DNA of 64,000 nucleotides from Acidobacteriota bacterium (GTDB lineage Bacteria; Acidobacteriota; Blastocatellia; RBC074). The position numbers and the translations under genes were made by a program. Positions 19,551 through 30,100 of this stretch are shown here, one piece after another. The notes beneath the pieces are model-generated. The model was not told where the DNA came from. It did not search any database and saw only the letters and a list, made by a program, of their open reading frames with translations. The stretch is from NCBI GenBank assembly GCA_016710075.1, contig JADJLO010000001.1, positions 186,001-250,000 on the forward strand. Direction: 5' to 3'. The number at the start of each line of letters is the position of its first letter. The first letter of the stretch is position 1.

Positions 19551-20537
19551 ATGACTGGTCAAGCAAATGAGACGTGGAGCGATAAGTACTGCGTCTATGA
19601 AATCATACGGCCGCGAATCCGGTCGATGCGCGTTATTCTGGTTGATAATCTGCTGGCTGACGAGAGTCAGATTTCCGAGGCCGCCCGAAAGGAGCCCGAT
19701 TTTCATCCCGGCAAATGGGTGCGACTGGAGAGAATGATCGCCTCCATGGCGATGGGAAATATCGAGAATAACGTTCGTAAACTGATCAGAGTTCCTGAAG
19801 TCAAAGTGGTTCACCTCTCGGCCCTGAGCGAATCTCTCGTCCGTGAGTTTGATGCCGATGCGATTATTCTCAGTGGCACGCTGCGGGATTTTGATCTCTA
19901 TTCGCCGGACCTGATCGATAATTTCAATAATTTCATCAAGCAAACCAGGATCCCCGTGCTTGCCATCTGCGGCGGACATCAGATGGTCGGTCAGGCTTTC
20001 GGAGCCACCATTGTGACACTCGACAATAAAACCCCTGCTGAAAAACGAACCGGGCGACTGGTTGAGTATCAATACCGTTTTGTGAAAATCACCGATGCCG
20101 ATGATCCAATCTTTCTGGGAGTTGACGATCGTCCGAGTGCAAGATGGCAGAAATATACCAAACGCAAACACCTGCTGCGTGTCTGGCAGAATCACGGTCT
20201 TCAGCTCGACCGGCTGCCCGAAGGGTTCAAACATCTGGCCAGAGGCTACCTCTCAGAAATTCAAATGATGGTCAGAAAGACTTCGGATCAGTTGATCTAC
20301 GGAGTTCAATTCCACATCGAAAAATCATTTCAGGACTGGGCGGCCGATAAATACTGGGACCACCGAAACGAGAGCCGTGACGGCCGGTTGATCTTCGATA
20401 ATTTTCTGGTCGAAGCGCTTCGATTCCTCGGCAGGGAAGACAAACTGGCTTCGAACTTTGATTTGGAAACAGTCGTTCCAACTTCAAAGGCCGTCAAAGC
20501 CGGCGGTTCATCCGGAACTCCGGCAACCGGTTTCTAA
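19551..20537 (+). CDS. Class I (GATase1-type) glutamine amidotransferase-like protein
   Basis: 328 residues. The triad pattern of class I amidotransferases is present: nucleophile Cys in PVLAICGGHQMVG, and His in LIYGVQFHIEKS with Glu two residues later. VWQNHGLQLDRLPEGFKHLA is the usual preceding block. These domains hydrolyse glutamine to supply ammonia to a partner enzyme, or act as gamma-glutamyl hydrolases. The partner is not obvious: moaD and moaE follow after 18 bases, but molybdopterin synthase needs no glutamine. The ~90 N-terminal residues before the core and the C-terminal tail (FDLETVVPTSKAVKAG) are unassigned. Confidence 0.85.
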   Translation: MTGQANETWSDKYCVYEIIRPRIRSMRVILVDNLLADESQISEAARKEPDFHPGKWVRLERMIASMAMGNIENNVRKLIRVPEVKVVHLSALSESLVREFDADAIILSGTLRDFDLYSPDLIDNFNNFIKQTRIPVLAICGGHQMVGQAFGATIVTLDNKTPAEKRTGRLVEYQYRFVKITDADDPIFLGVDDRPSARWQKYTKRKHLLRVWQNHGLQLDRLPEGFKHLARGYLSEIQMMVRKTSDQLIYGVQFHIEKSFQDWAADKYWDHRNESRDGRLIFDNFLVEALRFLGREDKLASNFDLETVVPTSKAVKAGGSSGTPATGF

Positions 20538-20555
20538 AAAAATAGTAACGACCAA

Positions 20556-20816
20556 ATGAGCGTGGAAGCGATCTGGATAAAAATTCTTCTCTTTGGAGCC
20601 TGCCGTGAAGCAGCCGGAATCGAGGAACTCGATTATCAGCTCGCCCCGTCTTCGACAGCCGAATCTGCCTGGACTGAGTTGAAAAACAGATTCCCAGACC
20701 TGGCTCGGTTCGATCGATCTATATTGATGGCCGTCAATGAAGAGCATACCGGGAGAGACACGATTTTAAGCAGCGGGGACACGCTTGCCATTTTCCCGCC
20801 CGTATCCGGAGGATGA
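20556..20816 (+). CDS. moaD: Molybdopterin synthase sulfur carrier subunit MoaD
   Basis: 86 residues with a beta-grasp fold signature: KILLFGACREAAGIEELDY at the start, the middle LMAVNEEHTG, and SGDTLAIFPPVSGG ending in the required Gly-Gly tail that is thiocarboxylated. It is the small sulfur-carrying partner of MoaE, whose gene starts 9 bases later. Length and ending are canonical. No moaA or moaC is in the window, so molybdenum cofactor synthesis is only partly represented here. Confidence 0.93.
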   Translation: MSVEAIWIKILLFGACREAAGIEELDYQLAPSSTAESAWTELKNRFPDLARFDRSILMAVNEEHTGRDTILSSGDTLAIFPPVSGG

Positions 20817-20825
20817 GTCATTCTC

Positions 20826-21272
20826 ATGCATGATATTTTCGAGATAACCCGGGAACCAATCGACAAACAGGGTCTGGAGCAGCGCCTGCTGACCGGCGCG
20901 GCCGGAGCCATGGTCACATTTGACGGAGTGGTTCGTAATCAGACAAAAGGGCGCCCGGTAGTCACTCTTCAATACGAAGCCTATGTTCCGATGGCGATCA
21001 AAGAGATGGAGCGCCTTGGCAGGGAGATTCGAGAAAAATGGCCCGATGTTGACAGGATCGGCATGATCCACAGGTTTGGAGAACTCAAAATATCGGAATC
21101 CTCGGTCGTCATAGTCATCACCTCTCCTCATCGCAAGGTGGCATTCGAAGCCTGCCACTACGCGATAGACCGCTTGAAGCAGACCGTTCCCATCTGGAAA
21201 AAAGAGGTCTTCGCAGACGGCGAGGAATGGGTCGAGGGGAGTCAGGGTGAGATTACGAAACAGACGATATAA
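20826..21272 (+). CDS. moaE: Molybdopterin synthase catalytic subunit MoaE
   Basis: 148 residues. Converts precursor Z (cPMP) to molybdopterin with sulfur from MoaD. Family motifs: GAMVTFDGVVRNQTKGRPV, LQYEAYVPMA, IHRFGELKISESSVVI, and SPHRKVAFEACHYAIDRLKQ followed by PIWKKE, which holds the active-site lysine. It lies directly downstream of moaD, so the two form the synthase. The last eight codons (GEITKQTI and stop) are encoded by the left arm of a GATTACGAAA-type palindrome (21251 on), so the repeat has supplied or replaced the C-terminus. Confidence 0.94.
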   Translation: MHDIFEITREPIDKQGLEQRLLTGAAGAMVTFDGVVRNQTKGRPVVTLQYEAYVPMAIKEMERLGREIREKWPDVDRIGMIHRFGELKISESSVVIVITSPHRKVAFEACHYAIDRLKQTVPIWKKEVFADGEEWVEGSQGEITKQTI

Positions 21273-21399
21273 ACGAAAATACTAAAAGGTGAATATGCCT
21301 TTTTCCCGGTGATGCGATTATTGATTACTGAAGATACGGGAACATTGGCCGTTTCGAAATTTTTCGACTGTTTCGTTTATTTCGTCTGATTTCGTAATC
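21251..21399. repeat. GATTACGAAA-type long palindrome at the end of moaE
   Basis: Left arm 21251-21280 (begins GATTACGAAACAGACGA) and right arm 21370-21399 (ends GTCTGATTTCGTAATC) are imperfect complements. The spacer contains GAAATTTTTCG as in the other copies. It lies between convergent moaE and the ornithine cyclodeaminase gene and overlaps the last codons of moaE. Same family as 5645-5790 and 53335-53512. Confidence 0.78.
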
Positions 21400-21405
21400 T
21401 TCTTT

Positions 21406-22614
21406 CTATGCCAGTTGCTGATCCAGAAGATTCAAGAATGTTCCCACGTCGGTAACCACACCGACAGTCTGCTGCGAGCCGCGATCAGAGAGCTTGGTCA
21501 CCACAGCAGGATTGATATCGACGCAGACGACACGGACCCACGAAGGCAGCATATTCCCCACGCCTATCGAATGAAGCATCGACGACAGACAGATGACCAT
21601 TCTGGCGCCCACAAGCGACTTCGCATAAAGCTCCTGGGCTTTGATCAGATCCATTTCAGTGTCGGGCAGCGGGCCGTCGTCGCGAATCGAGCCGGCGAGG
21701 ACGAACGGGACATTATTCATGACGCATTCATACATGACGCCTGATTTGAGCACACCCGCCTCGACCGCTCCGTGGATGGAACCATAACGGTTGATGGTGT
21801 TGATCGCGCGCATGTGGTTCTTATGACCTTCTTCAATCGGGTTTCCGTGTTCCAGATCGACTCCGAGCGATGTCCCGAACAACATATGCTCCACGTCGTG
21901 AACTGCGAGGGCGTTGCCTGCCAGCAGGGCGTCGACATAGCCTTTTCGAATGATCCCCGACAGCCCACCGGTTCCACCCGTATGGATGACCACCGGACCC
22001 GCAACGATGATGATCCTGCCCTTTTCCGACTTCGCTTGTCTCATCATTTCTGCGACCTTTTTTACCGCGGTCTCCGCGCGTCTTTCAGATGAGATATCGT
22101 TGGACATAAAGGCGAAGCCGAGCCGGTCGCGCTCCTTGAATTCCGGTTGGATCTTGATTCCAAGCGGTCCGCAGACGACCATCTCACCCTTCTTCACGTC
22201 ACGCAGCTTGCGGCATTCCGCCTTGCCGTCAACAACAATGATCACGGCGTCCATCCGCTGTCTCGATACCTCAAGCCAGTTGCCGTCGATCCGGGCGAAG
22301 GTCTTGTGATTGGTCGTCGAATAGAAATCATCGGGAACGACCCGATCCATCGGCGCCGGCTTGAGCATCACATCCTTGATCTGAGCCTGGTAGCAGCCGA
22401 GCTCGACCAGTTCTTCAAGCGTCTTCTGAAGTATCTCTTCCGTGGGAGCCAGAACGCGTAGACGAAGTCTGGAGTATTCATCGTTCGTTCGCCCCAGCCT
22501 GAAATCCAGGACTTCATACACCGCGCCGCTTTCGATGACACGGTCCATAACCTTCGACAGAATCTGTGAATCGACAAGATGTCCTTCGGCTTCTACTATC
22601 TCAACGTGTTCCAT
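21406..22614 (-). CDS. TIGR00300/LOR-SDH-type protein, archaeal-type ornithine cyclodeaminase
   Basis: 402 residues. The sequence matches the stand-alone LOR/SDH domain family (TIGR00300 as I recall it): EAEGHLVDSQILSKVMDRV, VYEVLDFRLGRTNDEYSRL, IVAGPVVIHTGGTGGLSGII and VHDVEHMLFGTSLGVDLE. In characterised relatives (the archaeal enzyme and the C-terminal domain of cyanobacterial AgrE/ArgZ) this domain deaminates ornithine to proline with NAD. It is distinct from classical bacterial ornithine cyclodeaminase. Here no arginine-dihydrolase domain is attached. Ornithine-to-proline conversion is inferred from family. Confidence 0.82.
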   Translation of the reverse strand: MEHVEIVEAEGHLVDSQILSKVMDRVIESGAVYEVLDFRLGRTNDEYSRLRLRVLAPTEEILQKTLEELVELGCYQAQIKDVMLKPAPMDRVVPDDFYSTTNHKTFARIDGNWLEVSRQRMDAVIIVVDGKAECRKLRDVKKGEMVVCGPLGIKIQPEFKERDRLGFAFMSNDISSERRAETAVKKVAEMMRQAKSEKGRIIIVAGPVVIHTGGTGGLSGIIRKGYVDALLAGNALAVHDVEHMLFGTSLGVDLEHGNPIEEGHKNHMRAINTINRYGSIHGAVEAGVLKSGVMYECVMNNVPFVLAGSIRDDGPLPDTEMDLIKAQELYAKSLVGARMVICLSSMLHSIGVGNMLPSWVRVVCVDINPAVVTKLSDRGSQQTVGVVTDVGTFLNLLDQQLA

Positions 22615-23097
22615 GTTTTTTTCTTCTTTTCCCCATCGGTTATTTTCGGTTTATCAGGGCAGGGAATTCTAAGCAGTTGACTCCGTTTCGTCCAGCAGGA
22701 TTTCAGTCCAAGTCAAGATCGGAAGCTGGTTCCATTCCGCTGATAACACATATAAAACTTTTGGTTTCCAAATTAAAGAAAGCGTCTGAACAGCACCAAT
22801 CTCGACAACGTTAATTTCTTTAACTTCCGGGAGAACAGCGGTGGGCGTCGTTTCATCTCGATGGGTCTGAGGGGCAGATTCTAGATCCCGGCCCTTACTT
22901 GCTTTGCGTTCCCAACAATGACGCGGTCCGGATTCATTCGCAACTTCGATTGGGCGCGGCATTTTTGCTGCCTGGAGATGGAAATGGAAGAAGATTACGA
23001 AAATGACGAAATAAACGAAAAAGGCTTATATATTTTCCGTTTGTCTAGTATTTTTCGTATGTTTCGTCATTCCCATTTTTTCAACCTGGAGTTCAAG
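22615..23097. other. Intergenic stretch with repeat and one doubtful ORF
   Basis: 483 bases between the divergent cyclodeaminase and esterase genes. A minus-strand ORF (22962 to 22669, 97 codons, containing VKEINVVEIGAVQTLSLIW) has no ribosome site and matches no family I know. The stretch 22994-23073 holds a shortened GATTACGAAA-type palindrome (left arm TTACGAAAATGACGAAATAA, right arm TTTTTCGTATGTTTCGTCAT). Nothing else was seen. Confidence 0.45.
22994..23073. repeat. Short copy of the GATTACGAAA-type palindrome
   Basis: Left arm about 22994-23022 (GATTACGAAAATGACGAAAT...) and right arm about 23050-23073 (TTTTTCGTATGTTTCGTC) are partly complementary. The spacer is much shorter than in the other copies. 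It sits upstream of a gene start (23098), not between gene ends. Confidence 0.65.
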
Positions 23098-24731
23098 ATG
23101 AAGAAGACCCACTCGACCATTCTCTTGCAGCCTTGATCTAGTGTTTGCAGCGATCCTGGTTTCACTCCCCGGGAAGCTGGTTACTTCGACTGATTCCGGT
23201 ATCAAAATGATCCGATCCAAATCGACACTGGAATGATCAGAGGTACGATTTCCGATAAAGATTCCGGTATTCGCGTTTACAAAGGGATCCCGTATGCCGC
23301 GCCCCTGTTGGAGCGCTGCGCTGGCGGGAGCCGCAGCCTGCGGCTTCGTGGTCGGGCGTGAAGGTCTTCGATCAGTATGGAGCGGCGTGTCCGCAGGCTC
23401 CGTATCCCGCCGGGTCGATCTATTTCAACAAGCCTGAAAAGTTGAGTGAGGACTGCCTCTGTCTGAATGTCTGGACCGGGGCGAAGAAGGCGAATGAGAA
23501 GCGTCCGGTGATGGTCTGGATTCACGGCGGAGCGCTGACGCGAGGTTCCGGCGCCAATCCCATATACGACGGAGCAGCTTTGGCCGCAAAGGGCGTAGTC
23601 CTGGTGACGATCAATTATCGTCTTGGGCCGCTGGGATACTTCGCTCATCCGGCTTTGAGCGCGGAATCGAAGCACTCAGCATCAGGCAACTACGGCGTGC
23701 TCGATCAGATAGCCGCTTTGAAATGGGTGCAGCGCAACATCGCAGCTTTCGGAGGCGATCCCGACAGAGTGACGATCTTCGGTGAGTCGGCCGGATCGTG
23801 GAGCGTCTGCGCCCTGGTGGCAACGCCGCTGGCAAAAGGTCTCTTCCACCGGGCGATCGGTGAAAGCGGCGGCGTCTTCGCTCCGATGCAGTTTCTCAAG
23901 GAGAAAAAATTCGGCAGCAGCTCGGCTGAAGATGGAGGAAAGTCCTTTGCAAAAGCTCTGGCAGTCGATGATGGCCCGGATGCCCTGAAACAATTACGAG
24001 CGAAGTCCTACGAAGAAATCATCGAGGCCTTCGACAAACAGAGGGCTGCAACGTGGGCAAGAGGGACGGTAGATGGGTGGGTCTTTCCCGAGGAGATCAA
24101 TTCTATTTTTGCCGCGGGCAAGCAGAATAAAGTGCCGGTGATTGTCGGCTCGAACGCCGATGAGGGAACATCGCTGGTGGCCCCGGGGCTCATACCGAAA
24201 TCCGCCGAAGCATTCAAGACCTATTTGAAAGGGCGGTTCGGATCTCTCATGAACGACTATCTTCAGATCTACCCGGTCAATTCAGATGCCGATGTGAGAG
24301 ATGCCTACCTGCACAGCTTCCGCGACGAAACCTTCACCTGGCAGATGCGAACCTGGGCAAGGATGTCGGCCAAAAGCCAGACAAAAGCCTGGCTCTATTT
24401 CTTCTCACAAGCGCCGCCCAGACCCGACAAGAATATTTACGGGGCATATCACGCCGCCGAAATCGCATATGCTTTCGACAATCTTCACCTGACTTCACTC
24501 AAGCCTGAAAAATCGGATATCGATGTAGCCAAAACCATGTCCGATTTCTGGGTCAATTTCGCGGCCACTGGAAATCCGAACCGAAAAGGGCTGCCTGCCT
24601 GGAATACTTATGACGAGAAGAGCGAGCCATTTATGGAGTTTGGCTCATCCATCAAAGAAGGGAAGAGCCTGTTAAAGAAGGAGTGCGACTTCTACGACAA
24701 ATGGTTCGCCTCGCGAAGGGCAAATCCATAG
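23098..24731 (+). pseudogene. Carboxylesterase type B, three frameshifts near the N-terminus (gene or assembly)
   Basis: The reading starts at ATG 23098 (MKKTHSTILLQ). It then changes frame near 23131-23134 into LDLVFAAILVSLPGKL, near 23204-23208 (AAAA) into DPIQIDTGMIRGTISDKDSG, and near 23302-23305 (CCCC) into VGALRWREPQPAASWSGVKV. From about 23304 the frame is clean to 24731. Adding or removing one base at each site gives a complete family N-terminus with signal peptide. The intact part has EDCLCLNVW, VMVWIHGGAL, the nucleophile elbow VTIFGESAGSWSV, and the His region GAYHAAEIAYAF. Enzymes of this alpha/beta-hydrolase family cleave carboxylic esters. Three changes in about 200 bases could mean a genuine pseudogene, but two are in homopolymers. 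Confidence 0.82.
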
Positions 24732-24842
24732 AGAAATTAAGCGTTAGGAAATAACGAAGCGATCGAAATCGAAGCATTGATATTTTCTCTTTAGAAATAC
24801 TCAACAAATATTGTTAACTGTTAATTGAAAGGTAAGCTGCTT

Positions 24843-26840
24843 ATGCCCGTAAGAAAAACAAGTCTGATTCTGTTACTGATGATTTTTTTGACCGCGACCA
24901 TGCCGGCTCAGACGACGCGCCGTCCGATGAAGCTCGATGACATCGCACGCCTGCGCGAGGTGCGTGATCCTCAATGCTCGCCCGACGGGAAATCGGTGGC
25001 CTATGTCGTGTCTTCGACAGACGTCAAGGAGGACAAGGCCAACTCGCATGTCTGGATGGTCAAATATCTATCGTTTACTTCTTCGAGACCAGGCAAGGCG
25101 AAGGGCAGTCAGATATGGCTGCTCGATCGCAACGGCGGCGAAGCTTTTCAGCTCACCGAGCTCAAAGGCCGATTGCAGGGTTATGAGTGGGCCCCGGATT
25201 CAAAGCGGATCGCTCTGGTCGTCGGCGACCCTGATCCCGAAGAGGAGGCTGCAGCCGCCCTGGCCGAAAGCGGAGCGCCGGCCAAACCGAAACCACCGAA
25301 ACCGATCGTCATCGATCGCTACAAATACAAACAGGATGGCCAGGGTTACCTGCTCTCAGGCCGGCACTCATACATCTACATCTTTGATATCGAGACGAAG
25401 AAGCTCGACCGGCTGACCACAGGGAAGTGGGACGAGGCCGCTCCGTCATGGTCTCCCGACGGAACGCGCATCGCCTTCCTGAGCAATCACGACAAAGACC
25501 CCGACAGGGATCCCGACAGCCAGATCTTCGTTGCCGATGCCAAAGCCAATTCCACTGAAAAACAGATTACAAGGGACGGAAGCCGTGCAGGACGCTCGCG
25601 CCCTGAATGGAGCCCCGACGGAAAATGGATCGCCTTCCTCGAATCTGATGAGAAGAAATACAACGCATACAACATGGATCATCTTGCGATTGTTACGGCA
25701 GACGGCAGTGCCGCTCCCGCCCGAATCAAATCGGTTGAAGACCTGGACCGTGGAGTCTCCTCACCAAGATTCACCGCCGACGGCAAGTCGATCACTTTTC
25801 TGGTGACCGACGACCGCTCGGTCTATCCGGCCAGAGTCCCGGTTGCAGGCGGGAAAGTCGAGCGGCTGCTTTCGCCTCCCATAGCCGTTTCGAGCTGGAA
25901 CTCTGCCGGCGCATGTTCGGTCCTGCTCTCAGGCGGCGATACAAAATATACGGAAGTCACGGCTTTTGAAAACGGCGCTCTTCGTCAGCTAAGCCGGCAG
26001 AATGACGCATTGTTTGCCGAACTGGCACTCGGGCAAACTGAAGATGTGAATTTCAAAAGCAAGGATGGAACCGAAGTTCATGGCCTGCTCACCAAACCGG
26101 TGGGCTACGTTGCGGGAACGAAAGTTCCACTGTTGCTGCGTATTCACGGAGGCCCGAACGGTCAGGACCAGCATTCATTCAGTACCGAACGACAGTTCTT
26201 TGCCGCCAATGGTTACGCAGTGCTGGCCGTCAACTATCGCGGCAGCTCCGGCCGCGGGATGAAATTCTCCCGCTCCATCTTTGCCGATTGGGGGCATTAC
26301 GAAGTCGAGGACCTGCTGGCCGGTGTCGATCACGTTATTAAATTGGGAGTTGCCGATCCTGAGCGTCTCGGCGTCGGTGGCTGGAGCTACGGCGGCATCC
26401 TCACAGACTACCTGATCGCCAGCGATACCCGCTTCAAAGCCGGCACCAGCGGCGCCGGCACGGCATTTACCGTGGCCTTCTACGGCACCGATCAGTACAT
26501 CATCCAGTATGACTATGAAATCGGCCCACCCTGGAATCCAAAAGCCTGGGAAACTTACCAGAAGATCTCATACCCGTTCCTCCACGCCGATCGGATCAAA
26601 ACTCCCACACTCTTTCTCGGCGGTGAACGCGACTTCAACGTCCCAGTTCAGGGAAGCCAGCAGATGTACCAGGCGCTAAGAAGTCTGGGCATCGATACCC
26701 AGTTGATCATCTATCCCAACGAAAATCACGGGATCATGCGGCCCAGTTACGTTCGCGACAGATATGAACGCTACCTCGGCTGGTATGACAAATATCTCAA
26801 GAAAGCCCCTCCGGCGCCCAATGCCCCCGCTCAACGCTGA
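24843..26840 (+). CDS. S9 family peptidase (prolyl oligopeptidase-like), exported
   Basis: 665 residues from ATG 24843; an in-frame TTG at 24825 is less likely because AAAGG precedes 24843. The signal peptide is about residues 1-23, ending MPAQ. A seven-bladed propeller is implied by repeated CSPDGKSVAY, WSPDGTRIAFL and WSPDGKWIAFL motifs. The catalytic domain has LLLRIHGGPNGQDQHS, the nucleophile motif GVGGWSYGGILTDY, GGERDFNVPVQG (Asp region) and PNENHGIMRPSY (His). The enzyme probably cleaves oligopeptides outside the cytoplasm. A perfect hairpin follows at 26858-26892. Confidence 0.92.
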   Translation: MPVRKTSLILLLMIFLTATMPAQTTRRPMKLDDIARLREVRDPQCSPDGKSVAYVVSSTDVKEDKANSHVWMVKYLSFTSSRPGKAKGSQIWLLDRNGGEAFQLTELKGRLQGYEWAPDSKRIALVVGDPDPEEEAAAALAESGAPAKPKPPKPIVIDRYKYKQDGQGYLLSGRHSYIYIFDIETKKLDRLTTGKWDEAAPSWSPDGTRIAFLSNHDKDPDRDPDSQIFVADAKANSTEKQITRDGSRAGRSRPEWSPDGKWIAFLESDEKKYNAYNMDHLAIVTADGSAAPARIKSVEDLDRGVSSPRFTADGKSITFLVTDDRSVYPARVPVAGGKVERLLSPPIAVSSWNSAGACSVLLSGGDTKYTEVTAFENGALRQLSRQNDALFAELALGQTEDVNFKSKDGTEVHGLLTKPVGYVAGTKVPLLLRIHGGPNGQDQHSFSTERQFFAANGYAVLAVNYRGSSGRGMKFSRSIFADWGHYEVEDLLAGVDHVIKLGVADPERLGVGGWSYGGILTDYLIASDTRFKAGTSGAGTAFTVAFYGTDQYIIQYDYEIGPPWNPKAWETYQKISYPFLHADRIKTPTLFLGGERDFNVPVQGSQQMYQALRSLGIDTQLIIYPNENHGIMRPSYVRDRYERYLGWYDKYLKKAPPAPNAPAQR

Positions 26841-26857
26841 TTCAGTTTTTTACCCCA

Positions 26858-26892
26858 GTTCAGAGTTCAAGTTTTAAACTTGAACTCTGAAC
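26858..26892 (+). terminator. Perfect heptamer hairpin after the S9 peptidase
   Basis: Five 7-base units (GTTCAGA, GTTCAAG, TTTTAAA, CTTGAAC, TCTGAAC) form a perfect 14-bp stem. A T-rich run (TTTCTTTATTTTC) follows immediately, as in intrinsic terminators. It lies 17 bases after the stop at 26840. Confidence 0.75.
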
Positions 26893-27133
26893 TTTCTTTA
26901 TTTTCTTTTTTTTTCTTGTTAACCCTTCCAAATAATTTGAAATATTTATTATTTTTCACTAAACTCCCCTCGTCAAAATCTACATTCAGAATAAATAAAG
27001 CCCTTTACAAAAAAATATAGTCCGTCATTAAGGCGTAATTCAGAATCTTCCTGCGGTATTAATGCGAACCTGAAAATCAGGTAATGCCATTTGAATCTGG
27101 TTTTTTTAACCTGGAAACAAAGGAGATGGTTGT

Positions 27134-30100
27134 ATGCGTTATCGTATATTGACGATGTTATTAGCGTCCATGGTTATATTCCCGTTGGTTTTAGCTGAAA
27201 GAGCCTATGGGCAATCGGCCACAACAGGGGCGATCATTGGGACAGTGGAAGACAAGAACGGAGCAGTGTTAGCCAGCGCCGAGGTGGAGTTGGTAAGCAA
27301 GGCGACCAATCAGGTGTTGAAGACCACAACGACACCGGAAGGGCAATTCGTTTTTGCATCGGTATTGCCGGGAATGTACAACCTGACCATATCCAAGCAG
27401 GGATTCAAGAAGGCATCGCTGAGTGATTTCAAGGTTGAAGTTGCGAAGTCATATCAACTGCAATTTGCATTGGAAGTCGGCGAGGTTCAACAGACGGTTG
27501 AGATCACAGCGTCGGCCGGCGCGGAGTTGCAGACGACGGATTCGACAATAGGAAACGTGATTGAAGGCAAGGTCATGCCATTGCTGCCTGCGCTGACCAG
27601 AACGGCGAACGAGCTGGTCAGGTTGCAGCCGCTTTCGACGCCGGGCGGCGAAGTCGCCGGTTCGCGAGCCGATCAGAGCACATTTCTGCTGGACGGAATT
27701 GACGTGACAAACCAGTCTGTTGGAGGCCTTGGAACATACATGCAGCTCCCGATAGACGGTATCGAAGAGTTCCGAGTGGGAGTGGCAAACCCGAATGCTT
27801 CATTCGGCCGTGGAGCGGGCGGCCAGGTCTCTGTCATCAGCCGGCGAGGCGACAGCCAGTATCATGGCGCTCTCTACTGGTATCACCAGAACGACAACCT
27901 CAATGCCGCGACCTGGACCAATAAACGTACGCTTGCCCAGACGGAAACAGATCCCGTGAAGCGGGCCAAGCTTCAGAAGCCGGAATTGAAAGACAATCGC
28001 TTTGGATTTCGCGTCGGCGGGCCGGTGATTCCGTGGAGCGACAAGTGGAATCAAAAGCTCTTCATGTTTTTGAACTATGAAGGCCGCCGATTCCCCAGAA
28101 CCACGCAGATACTCCGCATCGTCCCCTCTGATTCACTGAGGCAGGGAATATTGAGGTTCCGTGACGCCAGTAACAACGTCGTCTCATACAATCTTAAGAC
28201 TTCGGCTCTCTGCGGACCCTCCGGCGATCAAATATGCGATCCACGTGGGTTAGGTCTCAGCCCGGCGGTGGCCAACGTCTTTTCCAAGCTGCCAGCCGGA
28301 AACGACCCCAGCTCAGGTGACGGCTTGAATACGACCGGGTTCCGCGGCAACGTCGGAAACTCTCTCACTAACGACTATTACAACGCGCGCATCGACTATA
28401 ACCTGACACAGAAATGGCGTGTCGAAGGTTCATTCAGGTATTTTGGTCAGCTCGATCAGGGGGCTGGATTGTTGAACATCATCGGTGGAAATGTTTCGAG
28501 TCTCGAAAAATTCCCGACGCGCCAGAATATGATCGTAGTAGGTGTGACCGGGGCCATAACCAACTCCCTGACAGCGGATTTCAGATATGGTGGGCTGAGA
28601 ATCAGAACTGCAACGGATCGAACCCGACCCAACGCTTCGGCTGAAATCCTGGCAATTCCAGGCACTGAGACAGGCTTGAGTTCTGGGCAGAAATTCGTGG
28701 CAGTCGATCTTGGGGCGCTGGGAGGCGCGCAGAGCGTCCTTTCAGAGCCGATCGATGTTGACACCCAGCTCGCGCGCAAGCAGGCTAACGACAACTACAA
28801 TCATCAATGGAATGCCGATTTCAACTGGGTGAAAAGATCGCATACATTCCAGTTCGGGGCTCATCTTCGTTATCTGCCGACATTGCACCTGCGCGATGAC
28901 AAGGTGCTCGGAGCCCTTGGAGCGCTGGTTGCGCAGATCGATTCAGACCTTGGTGCGGTAAGCATTCCGTCGACCGTGCGCCCTCCGACCTGCAGCACGA
29001 CTGTCAGAACCAACTGTATACCAACAGGAGATGTCCAGAGCTGGAACAGGCTCTATGCATCGTCGCTTGGAATCGTTGACAACGTCAGCGTGCTCGCGGT
29101 TCGAGATGGTGATCTCAAGCCATTGCCGTTTGGCGAGACTCTCGAAGCCGACACCAAGCTCTGGGCGCCCGAATTCTACGTTCAGGATGTCTGGCGTGTT
29201 CGGCCGACGATCACGCTGACTCTCGGTCTCAATTACGGATGGCAGACTCCTCCTAAAGAAAGGCTTGGCCGGCAGAGTGTTCAGATCGACATGGGAACCG
29301 GCAAGGTGCAGACATCGGATGAGTATTTCAAAGCCCGTTCCGATGCGGCACAAGCCGGGCAGATCTTCAATCCGCAGATCGGGTTCCTCCCGATCAACCA
29401 GGCCAATCGCAGTGGAGTATTTGATATCGACTGGAACAACCTCGCGCCTCGCGCGGCAGTCTCATGGAATCCGGGTTATACCAAAGGCATCATGGGTAAA
29501 CTTTTCGGTGACCACAAAACGGTCATTCGAGGCGGATACAGCTTGGTCTTCGATCGACAAAATACAGTCCAGAGCGTGATCATCCCGACACTTGGAGTGG
29601 CATACGCGCAGACGATCAACGTCAGTGCTCCGGCATGTAATGCCACGGGAGCAGGCGGCGCCGGCTGCAATGCCACAAACGCGAATGCCGCGCTCAGCGG
29701 TTTCAGAGTCGGCGTTGACGGCAAGATTCCGCTTCCGACAGTCCCGACACTTTCAGTCCCCATCTCGCCATTCTGGGGAGTGAGAAACGGTGCGTTGACG
29801 CTCTTCCCTGAGGTTCTCTCGTTCCAGGTCGACCCGAAGATCAAAGTCGGCGAGAATCATGCATTTGATTTGACCTGGCAACGTGAACTTCCCCACAATT
29901 TCCTGGTTGAACTCGGCTATGTTGGTCGCTACGCCAGCAAACTTCCTCAGAGTATGAGCTTCGGCCAGGTGCCCTATAACCATAAAGACAATGCGTCAGG
30001 CCAGACTTTCGCCCAGGCATTCGATGCGGTTGCAAAACAGCTTCGAGCCGGCGTGGCTGCAACAGCCGTGACGACGCAGCCCTGGTTTGAAAATCAGTAT

